56,340 nucleotides of DNA from Rhodospirillales bacterium (GTDB lineage: Bacteria > Pseudomonadota > Alphaproteobacteria > Rhodospirillales_A > JACZKS01). Each line of letters begins with the position of its first letter. Within the stretch, counting starts at the first letter, position 1. The DNA lies in the NCBI GenBank assembly GCA_018648445.1, contig JABGRG010000011.1:1-56340 (forward strand), in the 5' to 3' direction. Made by a program: the position numbers and the translations under genes. Under the pieces are notes generated by a model. That model had not been told where the DNA came from. It was given only the letters and a program-made list of their open reading frames with translations, and ran no database searches. Positions 8,480 to 17,866 of the stretch are shown piece by piece.

Positions 8480-9306
8480 TTTTCCGCGTTGGTCTTCTCA
8501 GTCCAAGCTCGGGCGAGGGTGCAGAAGGCGGGGACGTCCAGTTCTTCGGCTCTTGCGGTGGCGGGTATTCCCACTGACGCTGGATCCAGACCGAGGGATT
8601 TCAGGCTGCTTCTCAGCATTTTCCGGCGTTGGCCGAAGGCGGCGGCGGTTACCGTTTCCATGGCTTCGAACCTGGCGTGGGCCAGGGGGGCCGGGCGGGG
8701 AGTCAGGACAACCACGGCGCTGGTGACCTTGGGCGCGGGCGTGAAAGCCCGGCGGTCGATATTGAAGACGAAGCGGACATCGCACAGCCACTGGGTGATG
8801 ATCGACAACCGGCCGTAGGCTTTGGTTCGTGGCTTGGCGGTCAGGCGATCGGCCACCTCTTTTTGAAACATCAAAGTCAGGCTGTCGTAGGCTTCGACGC
8901 GTTTCAGCCAATTGATCAGCAACGGTGTGGCGACGTTGTAGGGAAGGTTGGCGATGATCCGTCTGGGGGCAGGCGTCAACTGCGTTTCATCTATCGCAAG
9001 CGCGTCTCCTTCAACAATATCAAGCCGCCCCGGAAAATGTTCAGCCAGTTCGTTCAGTGCTGCAATGCAGCGCCGATCCTTTTCAATGGCCGTTACGTTT
9101 TTGGCGTCCGATTGCAGGATCGCGCGGGTCAATCCGCCGGGGCCGGGGCCGATCTCAATGACGTTGCAATTGGTTAGGTCTCCACCGACCAGGGCGATGC
9201 GGCGGCACAAGTTTGAATCGAGAAGGAAATGCTGGCCCAGCGAATGACGGGCGCCGAGTCCGTAACGGGCGATGACTTCGCGAAGCGGCGGCAGATCGGA
9301 GGGCAT
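8473..9306 (-). CDS. rsmA: 16S rRNA (adenine1518-N6/adenine1519-N6)-dimethyltransferase
   Basis: A 277-residue KsgA/RsmA enzyme that dimethylates two adjacent adenines in the 3' hairpin of 16S rRNA during late 30S assembly. The S-adenosylmethionine motif EIGPGPGGLT is at residues 51-60, and the catalytic NLPY motif at 120-123. The N-terminal HSLGQHFL block is typical. It is the last gene of the minus-strand lpt operon: its ATG directly abuts the stop codon of pdxA, so translation is probably coupled. It overlaps the convergent PxpC-like gene by seven bases. Confidence 0.97.
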   Translation of the reverse strand: MPSDLPPLREVIARYGLGARHSLGQHFLLDSNLCRRIALVGGDLTNCNVIEIGPGPGGLTRAILQSDAKNVTAIEKDRRCIAALNELAEHFPGRLDIVEGDALAIDETQLTPAPRRIIANLPYNVATPLLINWLKRVEAYDSLTLMFQKEVADRLTAKPRTKAYGRLSIITQWLCDVRFVFNIDRRAFTPAPKVTSAVVVLTPRPAPLAHARFEAMETVTAAAFGQRRKMLRSSLKSLGLDPASVGIPATARAEELDVPAFCTLARAWTEKTNAENQ

Positions 9307-10341
9307 CTAGATATTTGAGGCCCGGCGGCGAGCCATGGCGTACGCGGTTTTTAGGGCCGCGATCAGGCTTCCGGGATTTGCCACTCCATGACCCGCGATA
9401 TCCAACGCGGTCCCGTGGTCGGGCGACGTTCTGACAAACGGGAGGCCCAGTGTAACGTTCACCCCGCCGTCGAAATCAAGCGCCTTGATCGGTATCAAAG
9501 CCTGATCGTGATACATGCAGATGGCGGCGTCGTATGTGGTACGGGCGCGTGGTGTAAACATGGTGTCAGGAGGCAGAGGGCCGAATGCCGTGATGCCATT
9601 GGCGCGCATTCTTTCAATTGCCGGGGCGATGATGTCGATTTCCTCGCGGCCCATGGAACCGTCTTCGCCCGCGTGGGGGTTAAGCCCGGCAATTGCCAGT
9701 CGCGGGTTGTTGATCGCGAAGTCGCTTTTCAACGCTCTGGCGGTAATTTCCGTGGTGGTTTCGATCATCTCGGCGCTAAGCGTCCTCAAGGCCTCTTCGA
9801 GGCTGACGTGAATCGTAACCGGCACGACCCGTAGCCGCGGGCAAAGAAGCATCATGACCGGGGGTGTATCAATTTTCGCCAGCGCGGCCAGATATTCGGT
9901 ATGTCCGGGATGCTCAAATCCGGCGTCATACAGGCAGGCTTTTTGAATGGGGTTGGTCACGACGGCCGAGGCCTTTCCGTCGTTCACGAACCCGACCGCC
10001 CGTTCAATTGACGCGCAAACGCTGGACGCATTGGCGGGGTTCGGCGACCCCGGCGAAACCGGCGCGGCGAGCGGCTGTTCTAGAATCGGCAAGGCGTAGT
10101 CAAACTGCCCGGCTGCTTCCTCTGGTGACGATATCGGCGCGATGGGAACACCCAGACCCGTCTCCTCAGAGAGCGCGCGCAGGCGTTCCGGGCTGTCGAT
10201 GGAAAAAAAGCAAGGAACGCCGGTATCGCGGCGCTTCCAAGCCATCAACGCAGTCTCGCCACCGACCCCCGCGGGCTCGCCCATGGTTAGCGCGAGTGGC
10301 GCCATAGCATCGGTTGGGGGGGTATCGAGTTGATCGGTCAT
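9307..10341 (-). CDS. pdxA: 4-hydroxythreonine-4-phosphate dehydrogenase
   Basis: A 344-residue PdxA that oxidises 4-phosphohydroxy-L-threonine in the DXP-dependent pyridoxal phosphate pathway. The N-terminal LALTMGEPAGVGGE, the metal-binding histidine region (LNPHAGEDGSMGREE), the block MYHDQALIPIK and the ending VRTSPDHGTALDIAG are all family hallmarks. It overlaps the end of surA by four bases and abuts rsmA. The surA-pdxA-rsmA order is conserved across proteobacteria. Confidence 0.97.
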   Translation of the reverse strand: MTDQLDTPPTDAMAPLALTMGEPAGVGGETALMAWKRRDTGVPCFFSIDSPERLRALSEETGLGVPIAPISSPEEAAGQFDYALPILEQPLAAPVSPGSPNPANASSVCASIERAVGFVNDGKASAVVTNPIQKACLYDAGFEHPGHTEYLAALAKIDTPPVMMLLCPRLRVVPVTIHVSLEEALRTLSAEMIETTTEITARALKSDFAINNPRLAIAGLNPHAGEDGSMGREEIDIIAPAIERMRANGITAFGPLPPDTMFTPRARTTYDAAICMYHDQALIPIKALDFDGGVNVTLGLPFVRTSPDHGTALDIAGHGVANPGSLIAALKTAYAMARRRASNI

Positions 10342-11609
10342 AGTCTGATATCTATGAAGGCGGCGCGGCGAAGGTCGCGCATATAGCGTCGTGCCGCCGC
10401 GTCGACGCGTTGGGCCGTCAGCATTTTCTCAAGGCGTTCACGCTCGGTCCCGCCAGCCCCACCGTCCGTTCGGCTACATACCATAAGAACGATAATGCCG
10501 GTTTCGGTGCGAACAGGTTTGCTGGGTCGGCCCGGTTCCAGTGTTTCAACCGCCAATTTTAGTGGGGCGGGAAGATCAGCGAGTTCGACCGTTCCCAGGC
10601 TGCCCGACATTTCGGTGCCCAATTCAGCCCCCAGCTTTTCCATGCCGTCACAATTTTCTGCTCGCGCTGCAAACGAATTTGCGCGGACCATCTCCGCGTC
10701 GGTTTTATCGGTTTGCGCGCCTAGCGCAATTGGAAAGAACAGTTGTTGAAGTTCGAGGGTTGCATTCGGGGCCTCAAGACCTTTGGCGATCCTTCTGTCT
10801 CGGAGCAAGAGAATGTGGTAGCCGCTCAGGGTGCGGATCGGGCCGAAAAATTGCCCGGTTTTCAACTTTGCTGCAGGCTCCGCCAACTCGCTTTCCAATT
10901 CGCCTTGTCGCACCCACCCTAAATCGCCGCCCCTTCGAGCCGACGCGCTTTGCGAAAAATTTCTCGCCAACGCCGAAAATCCGGCTCCCGCCTTCAGCTG
11001 TTGCACAATTCGGCTTGCTATCTGCCGGACTTCCTTTTCGTTTTCGGGGGTGTCCACACGCAGAAATATTTCGTAAAGAAAAAGCTCAGGGGCGCCCGCC
11101 GCTGCCTCGATGCGGGTCATCGCCTCATCCACATCTTCGGCGCTGACTTGAACCTGTGGTCGAATGCGCCGACCGACCACCTTGACCCAAGCTATTTCGG
11201 GTTCAATCTTGGCGATCAGCGCCATCTTGTCGATCCCTTGCGCGGCAAGGTAGGAATCAAGCATTCCCTTTTTCAATTTATTTTGCCGTTCGATGCCGAC
11301 AAATGCTTGCTCGAGGTCGGCGTCGGTCACACGAACGCCAAGCCGTTTGGCCTCTTGCAGTTGGAGTGTCTCATCAATCAATTGCCGCAAGATTTGCGGC
11401 GCAAGTCGACGTAAGGTTTCCGGCTGTTTTCGTGCTTTCGTTCCGGCCGTAACGAATGAAAGTCGGGAATTGAGGTCGTATACCGATATCACTTCGTCAT
11501 TGACGACCGCCGCAATTTTATCGAATTGCTGCGCGAAAGCCGCGCCAGCAGACAGGGCTAGGCCCAACGACATGGCAAAAACCAGAGTTCTTCTCATAAA
11601 ATACCGCAT
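10338..11609 (-). CDS. surA: Periplasmic chaperone/peptidyl-prolyl isomerase SurA
   Basis: About 423 residues. The start at 11609 gives a clear Sec signal peptide (MRRT...LGLALSAGAAFAQQ), with a purine-rich GGGAGAGAG upstream; a further in-frame ATG is at 11597. The mature N terminus FDKIAAVVNDEVISVYDLNSRL is the SurA chaperone domain, followed by one recognisable parvulin domain (YEIFLRV...GGDLGWVRQGELESELAEP...GYHILLLRDRR) and a weaker second one. SurA escorts unfolded outer-membrane proteins, including LptD, to the BAM complex. It directly follows lptD, whose end it overlaps only if translation began upstream of 11609. Confidence 0.93.
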   Translation of the reverse strand: MRYFMRRTLVFAMSLGLALSAGAAFAQQFDKIAAVVNDEVISVYDLNSRLSFVTAGTKARKQPETLRRLAPQILRQLIDETLQLQEAKRLGVRVTDADLEQAFVGIERQNKLKKGMLDSYLAAQGIDKMALIAKIEPEIAWVKVVGRRIRPQVQVSAEDVDEAMTRIEAAAGAPELFLYEIFLRVDTPENEKEVRQIASRIVQQLKAGAGFSALARNFSQSASARRGGDLGWVRQGELESELAEPAAKLKTGQFFGPIRTLSGYHILLLRDRRIAKGLEAPNATLELQQLFFPIALGAQTDKTDAEMVRANSFAARAENCDGMEKLGAELGTEMSGSLGTVELADLPAPLKLAVETLEPGRPSKPVRTETGIIVLMVCSRTDGGAGGTERERLEKMLTAQRVDAAARRYMRDLRRAAFIDIRL

Positions 11610-11643
11610 ATACAAAATAGACTCTCTCCCGACCGTGGGTCGA

Positions 11644-13782
11644 TTACAGGGCCTGCGTCGAAACCTCGCCAAGCGTTTTGAGATTTAGTCGGAAAAATAT
11701 GGTGTCGGTGGGTTCGATGTCGCGGTCACTGAAAAAAGACCGTCCCCATGTCGTGTTAAACACCAGACATTCGTCCTCATAGGTGAAATTGAGACCATAG
11801 GATCGAACTTCGCTTTCTGCGACGTCGTAGACGAAGGACCCGCCGGACCGCCAAAATCGACTTAGTTTCGCCGCAACGGAAGAGCGAAACTCCTCGCGCG
11901 ATGTCGAAAATTCACTATCGGGTTGGCGATCAAAGAAGACGTAGTTGGTGCTCAAGCGCAGAGCATCAGGACCCGCCCCCATCGAAACTTCGTTTCTTCT
12001 TGGCGCGAAATCTTCTTTGTCGAGGCGGGTCCTGTATGTCAAATCAAGATGGCGGCCCGGCGATATCTTTGCCCGCGCCACGATATCGGAGAAACGATCC
12101 TCCAAACCGGAATTCTCGGCAAATGTGTCATCATCCCTGGCGCGAACACTTTGACCGATGAGGAAAGACGTATGTCCGCCACCCAGGCCGAATACCCCCC
12201 ATCTCAAGCCGTAATTCAAACGCGGCCCGCCTTCCACACGATCCAGGCCGGGATACCGGTTGGCGCTGAACAGGTTGGTGTCGTCGAACTCGAAATCCTG
12301 ACTGTCTTCGTTGGGGATGGTATCTGGGTTGCCACCGTAGGGGCTTATGATCGCCGAGGCCATCGGTTCAATGATCTGAACGGCACGGCCCTGCGAACGG
12401 ACAAACGGATAACGCCAATGGAGCGCAACCTCGTAAAGCAGACGTTCCGAAAACCCATCGAATTTACTTTTGTCGGCGCCACGATCAAGATCCGACACGT
12501 GATAGCCGTCTCCCCGCACGGAAGCGGAAAGAAGATAAATGTCGCCCATCGGACCCACATAGGGCAGATCCCATCCGGCGTTGACGGAAATTCTCTGCGT
12601 ATCGGTTCCGTCGTTCCGCGTAAGGGCCAGAACATTGGCATCCAGACGTGTTCGCCCACCGAGAGAATCGGGTTCGCCGACGTGATGATAATTGACCATC
12701 GGCAGGACCAGTGGCGTTTGCCCCGGATCGTCCGTTTCCTGTAGTCCCTGGAATGGGTAGGCGTCTGCGGATAAATAATTGCGTTTCCGGAACCCTTCTG
12801 CAAACAGGTGGCTGGTCAGGGTGCTGGTGGACGGGAAACCGTAGCGGCGCAAATAGGTGTCGTCGGTCGTGCGGTTCGCTTCAAACCCCCAACGCCACGT
12901 GTTGTCAATATCGAAAATGCCGCTGGCATCTATGTGGCCGCGGATATCGTCTTCCGAATCATTGGTGAGACTGCCGGCGACTTCCAGTTCTCCGGTCGCA
13001 AGACGGTGGCGGTATTCACCGGCCAGCACCGCGCCTTCGTTCGACGTGTACATCGGATTGAGCGTAATGTCCTGCCACGGATTGATATCAATGAAGTACG
13101 GGACCTTTACGACAACGCCCAAATCTGACGATGTACCCATACTTGGTACCAACAACCCGGTTCGCCGTTTGACGGTGGGGTCCGGGTGGGACATGAACGG
13201 TGTATAAGCGACGGGAAGGCCTTTTATCTCAAGCCACGCGTCCTCGTAGGAAATGTTCCGCGAACGCTTGTCATGAGTGACCTTTATCGCCTTGATTTGC
13301 CATAATGGGGCCTCGGACGGGTTTTCCGAGCATAGATTGCACGGCGAATATACGGCCTTGCTCATTTCATGCACGATCCCGCCGGTTCGCCGCGCACCGT
13401 TTGCCGCGAGGCGGGCGCCGTCACTCAGGATCATGCGGATGTCGTTGACTAACCCGTCTTTAAAATCGCCGGTCAGCTCGACATATTCCGAGAAGACAAC
13501 CTCTCCAGACGGTTCAAGCAGCGATACATTCCCCTTGGCCGTAAGGATGTCGTCCTTTTGGTTGTAGGTGACCGAATCGGCCAGCAGAACCCGATCGTCC
13601 CGCGAGACCTCGACATTTCCACGGGCATTGACGATACCCAATTCGCGATCATGGCTAAGTTCGTCGGCGCGCAAAAGAACAGGTATGTTTTCATCCGGCG
13701 GATCAGCCGCCATCGCCGTTTGTCCGCACACCCAGGTGGTGGCGACGATTGCGGACACGAGCATGAACATCAATCTCAGCAT
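11644..13782 (-). CDS. lptD: LPS-assembly protein LptD
   Basis: A 712-residue outer-membrane protein that inserts lipopolysaccharide into the outer leaflet with LptE. A signal peptide ends near AMA at residue 25. Residues about 35-130 form the OstA/LptA-like periplasmic domain (RADELSHDRELGIVNARGNVEVS), and the rest is the beta-barrel with repeated aromatic strands. Cys148 and Cys151 (SPCNLC) and Cys672 (EDECLVF) are candidates for the inter-domain disulfide known in E. coli LptD, though the spacing differs. It lies between lptG and surA in one operon. Confidence 0.96.
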   Translation of the reverse strand: MLRLMFMLVSAIVATTWVCGQTAMAADPPDENIPVLLRADELSHDRELGIVNARGNVEVSRDDRVLLADSVTYNQKDDILTAKGNVSLLEPSGEVVFSEYVELTGDFKDGLVNDIRMILSDGARLAANGARRTGGIVHEMSKAVYSPCNLCSENPSEAPLWQIKAIKVTHDKRSRNISYEDAWLEIKGLPVAYTPFMSHPDPTVKRRTGLLVPSMGTSSDLGVVVKVPYFIDINPWQDITLNPMYTSNEGAVLAGEYRHRLATGELEVAGSLTNDSEDDIRGHIDASGIFDIDNTWRWGFEANRTTDDTYLRRYGFPSTSTLTSHLFAEGFRKRNYLSADAYPFQGLQETDDPGQTPLVLPMVNYHHVGEPDSLGGRTRLDANVLALTRNDGTDTQRISVNAGWDLPYVGPMGDIYLLSASVRGDGYHVSDLDRGADKSKFDGFSERLLYEVALHWRYPFVRSQGRAVQIIEPMASAIISPYGGNPDTIPNEDSQDFEFDDTNLFSANRYPGLDRVEGGPRLNYGLRWGVFGLGGGHTSFLIGQSVRARDDDTFAENSGLEDRFSDIVARAKISPGRHLDLTYRTRLDKEDFAPRRNEVSMGAGPDALRLSTNYVFFDRQPDSEFSTSREEFRSSVAAKLSRFWRSGGSFVYDVAESEVRSYGLNFTYEDECLVFNTTWGRSFFSDRDIEPTDTIFFRLNLKTLGEVSTQAL

Positions 13783-13788
13783 TTCAAC

Positions 13789-14889
13789 CTAACCATCTTC
13801 GAGATGGAGCAACATGGCAACCCCCAGAAGTGTCGCGACGCTGGGCGGGGTCCACGCCGCTAGTGTTACGGGTAGACTGTTGGACAAACCCAACGCGAAA
13901 ACGATGTCCTGGAAAAAATATAGGACGAATCCGGTTAGAGCACCGCTGCCGATCACCCATGTCGCGGCGCCACGTCGGCCATGCCGCAACGTGAACGTTG
14001 CGGCAATCAGAATCATCGCGCAAATCATCAGCGGCGCCGACAACAACGAATGCCAATGCAAGCGGTGCCGCACCGCTGAAAATCCTGCTTTTTCAAGGGT
14101 CGCGATGAAACTCGGCAAATCCCAGAATGACATGGTTTCGGGGGTTGCGAAGCTTTCCTGAATCTTGCCCAACGTCAAATCAGTGGACAGCCAATACTCC
14201 TTTTCAACGGTGGCGAGTTGTTCTGGCGCTGAAACCGTCGCATTGGTCATATGCCAAAAACCGTCCTCCAGGCGTGCCGTTTCCGCGTCAATTCGTCCGG
14301 CGAATTTGTAATCCTTGTTATAGATGAAGACGATAACGTTCTTGAGTTCGACGTCCCGGCCTTGGTGAAGCACATGGGGTGCGAATATGACCGATTGGCC
14401 GGTATCGTTCGCCTGGCGCAGCCAGATTCCCCCCTTTGACAGGGCCAACAGGCTGACTTCTCCTTGAAACTGGACCGATTCTAGGTGTTCGTAGCGGGTT
14501 AAGAGCGTTGCTGCCAGCGGGTTTAGAACCGCGATTTTCACGATCCCGAGCAAAAATCCGGTGGTCAGGACAGGAAATAAAAATTGCCAGGCCGACACTC
14601 CTGCTGATCGTGTAACCACCAGTTCATGGTGGCGCGTCAGTCGCCAAAACACAGCCATGGCCGAAAAAAGGGCGGCGAACGGAAATGCTTTTTGACCCAT
14701 GTGCGGCAATTTGAACAACGCCATTTCGATCACGATGGCAAAGGAAATGTGCGGTTTGGATGCGGATCGCCGCATCAACTCTATGCTGTCAAACAACAGG
14801 ATGATCAGCATGAATATGCCGAACAACGTCAGGAAGCTCACAAGAAAGTTTCTGCCGATATAGAACGAAAGTGTTGATGAAAGGCGCAC
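13789..14889 (-). CDS. lptG: LPS export ABC transporter permease LptG
   Basis: A 366-residue YjgP/YjgQ-family permease with three N-terminal helices, a periplasmic jellyroll-like domain (about 130-260) and three C-terminal helices. With LptF and the LptB ATPase it extracts LPS from the inner membrane and passes it to LptC. The segment LTRHHELVVTRSAGVSAW is the cytoplasmic coupling region. It is called LptG because it is the second of the two permease genes, as in the usual lptF-lptG order; only six bases separate it from lptD. Confidence 0.93.
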   Translation of the reverse strand: MRLSSTLSFYIGRNFLVSFLTLFGIFMLIILLFDSIELMRRSASKPHISFAIVIEMALFKLPHMGQKAFPFAALFSAMAVFWRLTRHHELVVTRSAGVSAWQFLFPVLTTGFLLGIVKIAVLNPLAATLLTRYEHLESVQFQGEVSLLALSKGGIWLRQANDTGQSVIFAPHVLHQGRDVELKNVIVFIYNKDYKFAGRIDAETARLEDGFWHMTNATVSAPEQLATVEKEYWLSTDLTLGKIQESFATPETMSFWDLPSFIATLEKAGFSAVRHRLHWHSLLSAPLMICAMILIAATFTLRHGRRGAATWVIGSGALTGFVLYFFQDIVFALGLSNSLPVTLAAWTPPSVATLLGVAMLLHLEDG

Positions 14890-14901
14890 GCTCTCGCTCT
14901 C

Positions 14902-16026
14902 CTAAGATGCCGCTATGGCGGGTTGGCGATGACGCCGCCGCCAATCCGTCGCCCGCAAAAGCACCAGATAACCAATAACAACCGGTAAGGCCGCATTAAC
15001 GTACAGCAGTGGAATTAATTCGAGATTACGGGCACAGTAATAATGTAATCCTAGGGTCGTGCCCTGCAAAAACACCAATAACATGATGGAAAGAACGACC
15101 CTGCGTGTTTGCGAGCGCCGTGTGAATGCCCCGGAAAGCAGGCAAGCCAATCCGGTGATTGTGAATCCAAGCGATTGTAGCGGCGATGAAAGCCGTTTGT
15201 GCGCCTCAACGGTGAACTTCCCGATGTCGCTTTCGCTAATATCCGCTTCATCAAGATGGTTCAGAAGATCATCCAGGGTTCGTTCACGCGCTTCGCGATG
15301 ACGCCTTGCCGGCGGTTTAATGAATTCCCCAAGATCCGGGGTTGCGCGATCAAAATAGAGCGTTGAAAGCCGCCCCGTCTTGCGATCCATCTCCTGACGA
15401 TTGCCGTCGAACAAGACAAGCCGCGGCGTTTCTTCCGTTGATACCAAGGCCCCTTTTTCCGCCATATAGGTGGTCGGCTTTTCCGGATCTCGATTGTCGT
15501 GAACCAAGACCCCGTCAAGCTGGCCTTCGCTGCCGCGCTCGCGGACGAACACGGTGATGTCCCGATTTAGCGTATTGAAGGCGCCTTCTTTCAGGACGAT
15601 ATGGGCGAAACTGTAACGAAAATTCCACTGCATCTCGCGGAACTTTCGCCAAGATTCCGGCATGACGTAAAGGTTAAGAATATAAGTGAACAGCACCGTT
15701 ATAAGGGCGAGCAAAATCGCCGGTCCAGCCAGCGCAGATTGGCTAAAACCAGCGCTTCGCATGACCACGAGTTCACGATCGGACACCAATTTGCTGTAGA
15801 TAAAAATGACGACCGTAAACAGGGCAATGGGCAGGACGATCGGGAAAAAACTCGGCAGCATCAGGATCGTCATGTAAACGAATGTCCCGGCGCTAAGTCC
15901 GCGGTTTACGATCATTTCGACGAACCGGAGCGACTGCATTAGCCATACGACACAGGTCAGCCCCGCCGTCACGAGAATCATTCCCATGACCAACTGCCCG
16001 AAAACGTATCGCGTAATCCTACCCAT
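14902..16026 (-). CDS. lptF: LPS export ABC transporter permease LptF
   Basis: A 374-residue YjgP/YjgQ-family permease, first gene of the minus-strand operon. The N terminus ITRYVFGQLVMGMILV and the coupling motif SDRELVVMRSAGFSQ are typical. Topology is three helices, a periplasmic domain (about 125-265), then three helices (TITGLACLLSG; LVFLQGTTLGLHYY; ALPVVIGYLVLL). It is the partner of LptG in the LptB2FG extractor. Upstream is a 427-base intergenic region that must hold its promoter, where an inverted repeat lies at 16101-16119. Confidence 0.94.
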   Translation of the reverse strand: MGRITRYVFGQLVMGMILVTAGLTCVVWLMQSLRFVEMIVNRGLSAGTFVYMTILMLPSFFPIVLPIALFTVVIFIYSKLVSDRELVVMRSAGFSQSALAGPAILLALITVLFTYILNLYVMPESWRKFREMQWNFRYSFAHIVLKEGAFNTLNRDITVFVRERGSEGQLDGVLVHDNRDPEKPTTYMAEKGALVSTEETPRLVLFDGNRQEMDRKTGRLSTLYFDRATPDLGEFIKPPARRHREARERTLDDLLNHLDEADISESDIGKFTVEAHKRLSSPLQSLGFTITGLACLLSGAFTRRSQTRRVVLSIMLLVFLQGTTLGLHYYCARNLELIPLLYVNAALPVVIGYLVLLRATDWRRRHRQPAIAAS

Positions 16027-16100
16027 TCTTCATTTCAATCGCCTGAATCCCGCGCCAAACTGTGCGAAAAGCTCCCAAGAATCAAGGAATAACCACAATG

Positions 16101-16119
16101 TTACACATCTCTGGTGTAA
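16101..16119. promoter_or_regulatory. Inverted repeat upstream of the lpt operon
   Basis: TTACAC and GTGTAA form six-base inverted arms around seven bases, 75 bases upstream of the lptF start codon. The position fits an operator for the lpt operon promoter. No convincing -35/-10 pair could be assigned around it, and the regulator is unknown. The surrounding 16120-16230 region is A+T-rich and has no gene. Confidence 0.35.
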
Positions 16120-16231
16120 GAGAAATTAACGCGGGCAAACTGCAACGGATCATTTCTTGGGTGTTACAAAATGAAACAAAAAAACTGGTAAATGACATAA
16201 TCCCGAAACGCGTATTCCCTATTATCCTAGG

Positions 16232-16424
16232 CGTGGTTCGTTGCACGGGTGTTGATTTCTCGTTTACTCAAGGAAACGGCGATCAACATCACATACTACG
16301 GTGGCTGTCCGCCCCTTCCAGTCTCCCCCTCCCCCTCCCCCTCCTGGCTGGGCAGCCACCGACCCTCTCAGACGATGAAGCCTCCCTGTTGACTCGCCGG
16401 GTCTCTTTGGACCCGGCTTTTTTT
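16232..16424 (+). ncRNA. Candidate small regulatory RNA with C-rich loop and intrinsic terminator
   Basis: In the 427-base gap between lptF and the FAD oxidase, three hairpins follow one another on the plus strand. Hairpin 1: GTTGAT (16251-16256) with ATCAAC (16282-16287), enclosing CGTTT/AAACG. Hairpin 2: a 12-pair stem, 16300-16311 with 16349-16360, capped by CCAG/CTGG (16318-16321 with 16344-16347), leaving a 22-base loop of tandem CTCCCC units. Hairpin 3 is a terminator. Another CCTCCC lies unpaired at 16381-16386. Such C-rich single-stranded loops are known in small RNAs that pair with G-rich ribosome-binding sites. A possible -10 (TATTAT) lies at 16220-16225, with no good -35. Start of the RNA is a guess; it matches no named family I can identify. 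Confidence 0.6.
16396..16424 (+). terminator. Rho-independent terminator of the small-RNA candidate
   Basis: GCCGGGTC (16396-16403) and GACCCGGC (16410-16417) form an eight-pair stem with a six-base loop, followed by seven T residues (16418-16424). It is oriented on the plus strand, whereas both flanking genes are on the minus strand, so it implies a plus-strand transcript originating in the gap. Confidence 0.85.
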
Positions 16425-16453
16425 GGCACAACCGCCGGAAATTTGTTTTTGGG

Positions 16454-17866
16454 TCAGTTTTTGAGGAGTTTTCCGGGATTCATAATGTTGTCCGGATCGA
16501 GTGCACATTTAATCCGCCGCATAATATCCATCTCAACCTCCGATCGGAATTCGGCCAGTTGATCCGTTTTCAGGCGGCCAATACCGTGTTCGGCGCTTAT
16601 AGATCCGCCAAGATCCGCCAGTATGGCATTGACCTGCCGGTTGATCGGTTGCCATTTGGCCACGAATTCGTCGCGATCAGAACCGGTCGGTTGGCTCAGA
16701 TTGAAATGAATATTGCCGTCGCCTACGTGTCCAAACGCGCAAAGCCGAACCCCCGGAATTTCACCTTCAACCAATTTTCTGGCCCGCGTCATGAATTCGG
16801 CAATCCGCGAAATGGGAACCGAGATGTCGTTCTTGATGCTGGCCCCTTCATGCTTCTGCGCTTCGGGAATGCTCTCGCGAATGCGCCACAGTTGATCGCT
16901 TTGCGATCCGCTGGTTGCGACCACGGCATCGTTGACATGGCCGTCTTCCAACGCTTCGGCGAGGACGTTTTCCAAGGTGGCGCGCAAGGGGTCGTCGGGG
17001 CGCGGACTGGTCAACTCAATCAAGGCGTAATGAGCATGAGGTTCGGCGAAGGGGTCGATCACGCCCGGCATATGCTTCAACGCGAATTCGACTCCGATGC
17101 GCGGCATCATCTCGAACCCCGTCAAGGTGTCGCCCGCGCGGCCGCGAACCCGTTTGAAGAGCTCCAGGATGCTATCAAGATCCGGCGCCGCGGCCAGCGC
17201 GGTTTCGGTCGCCCGGGGCAAGGGAAATAACTTCACGACGGCGGCGGTAATGATCCCCAGTGTTCCTTCTGCGCCGACGAACAAGTGCTTCAGATCGTAA
17301 CCCGTATTGTCCTTTCGCAAACCCCTGAGGCCGTCCCATATCCGGCCGTCGGGCAGGACGACTTCAACGCCCATGACCAGTTCGCGGGTGTTCCCGTATC
17401 GCAATACGGCGATGCCGCCGGCGTTGCTTGAAAGATTGCCGCCGATCTGACAGCTGCCTTCCGATGCCATGCTCAGCGGGAAAAGGCAGTCCGCCTCGGC
17501 TGCCGCCTCTTGCAGGTTGGCCAGAATGCACCCGGCTTCGACCGTCATCGTATGATTTAGCGCATCGATGTCCCGGATTCGGTTCATCCGTCCGGTACAA
17601 AGAATGATGCCGCCGCTGGGAACGCCGCCGCCCACATGGCCGGTATTGCCGCCTTGCGGGGTGATTGGAATTCCCGCCTGCCCGCACAGGCGAACGACTT
17701 CTGCTGTCTCTGCTGTCGACGCGGGCCGAACCACCGCCGTGCAGTCCCCGCGGAAAAGGCCTCGGCTCTCCTTCAGGTAGGGCTCTTTGCCGTCGTCGTC
17801 ATCGATCCAACCTGCCGGGCCGACCAACTCTCGAATTGCTTTGATGGCGGTGTCTTGCGTGTTCAT
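16454..17866 (-). CDS. FAD-linked 2-hydroxyacid oxidase/dehydrogenase (GlcD/D2HGDH family)
   Basis: A 470-residue flavoprotein of the VAO/PCMH fold. The FAD-binding domain contains VVRPASTAETAEVVRLC, PITPQGGNTGHVGGG and the block SEGSCQIGGNLSSNAGG; the C-terminal cap domain ends with SAEHGIGRLKTDQL, where the histidine belongs to the conserved active-site EHGIG motif, then ALDPDNIMNPGKLL. Members oxidise D-2-hydroxyglutarate, D-lactate or glycolate; the exact substrate cannot be assigned. Its ATG overlaps the TGA of tsaC (ATGA), so the two are translationally coupled. Confidence 0.9.
   Translation of the reverse strand: MNTQDTAIKAIRELVGPAGWIDDDDGKEPYLKESRGLFRGDCTAVVRPASTAETAEVVRLCGQAGIPITPQGGNTGHVGGGVPSGGIILCTGRMNRIRDIDALNHTMTVEAGCILANLQEAAAEADCLFPLSMASEGSCQIGGNLSSNAGGIAVLRYGNTRELVMGVEVVLPDGRIWDGLRGLRKDNTGYDLKHLFVGAEGTLGIITAAVVKLFPLPRATETALAAAPDLDSILELFKRVRGRAGDTLTGFEMMPRIGVEFALKHMPGVIDPFAEPHAHYALIELTSPRPDDPLRATLENVLAEALEDGHVNDAVVATSGSQSDQLWRIRESIPEAQKHEGASIKNDISVPISRIAEFMTRARKLVEGEIPGVRLCAFGHVGDGNIHFNLSQPTGSDRDEFVAKWQPINRQVNAILADLGGSISAEHGIGRLKTDQLAEFRSEVEMDIMRRIKCALDPDNIMNPGKLLKN

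Noticed and set aside
16322..16343. The C-rich CTCCCC tract as a simple low-complexity repeat or sequencing artefact
   Set aside because: It is exactly framed by complementary stems and followed by a terminator, so it is better explained as an RNA loop. The repeat number could still be uncertain.
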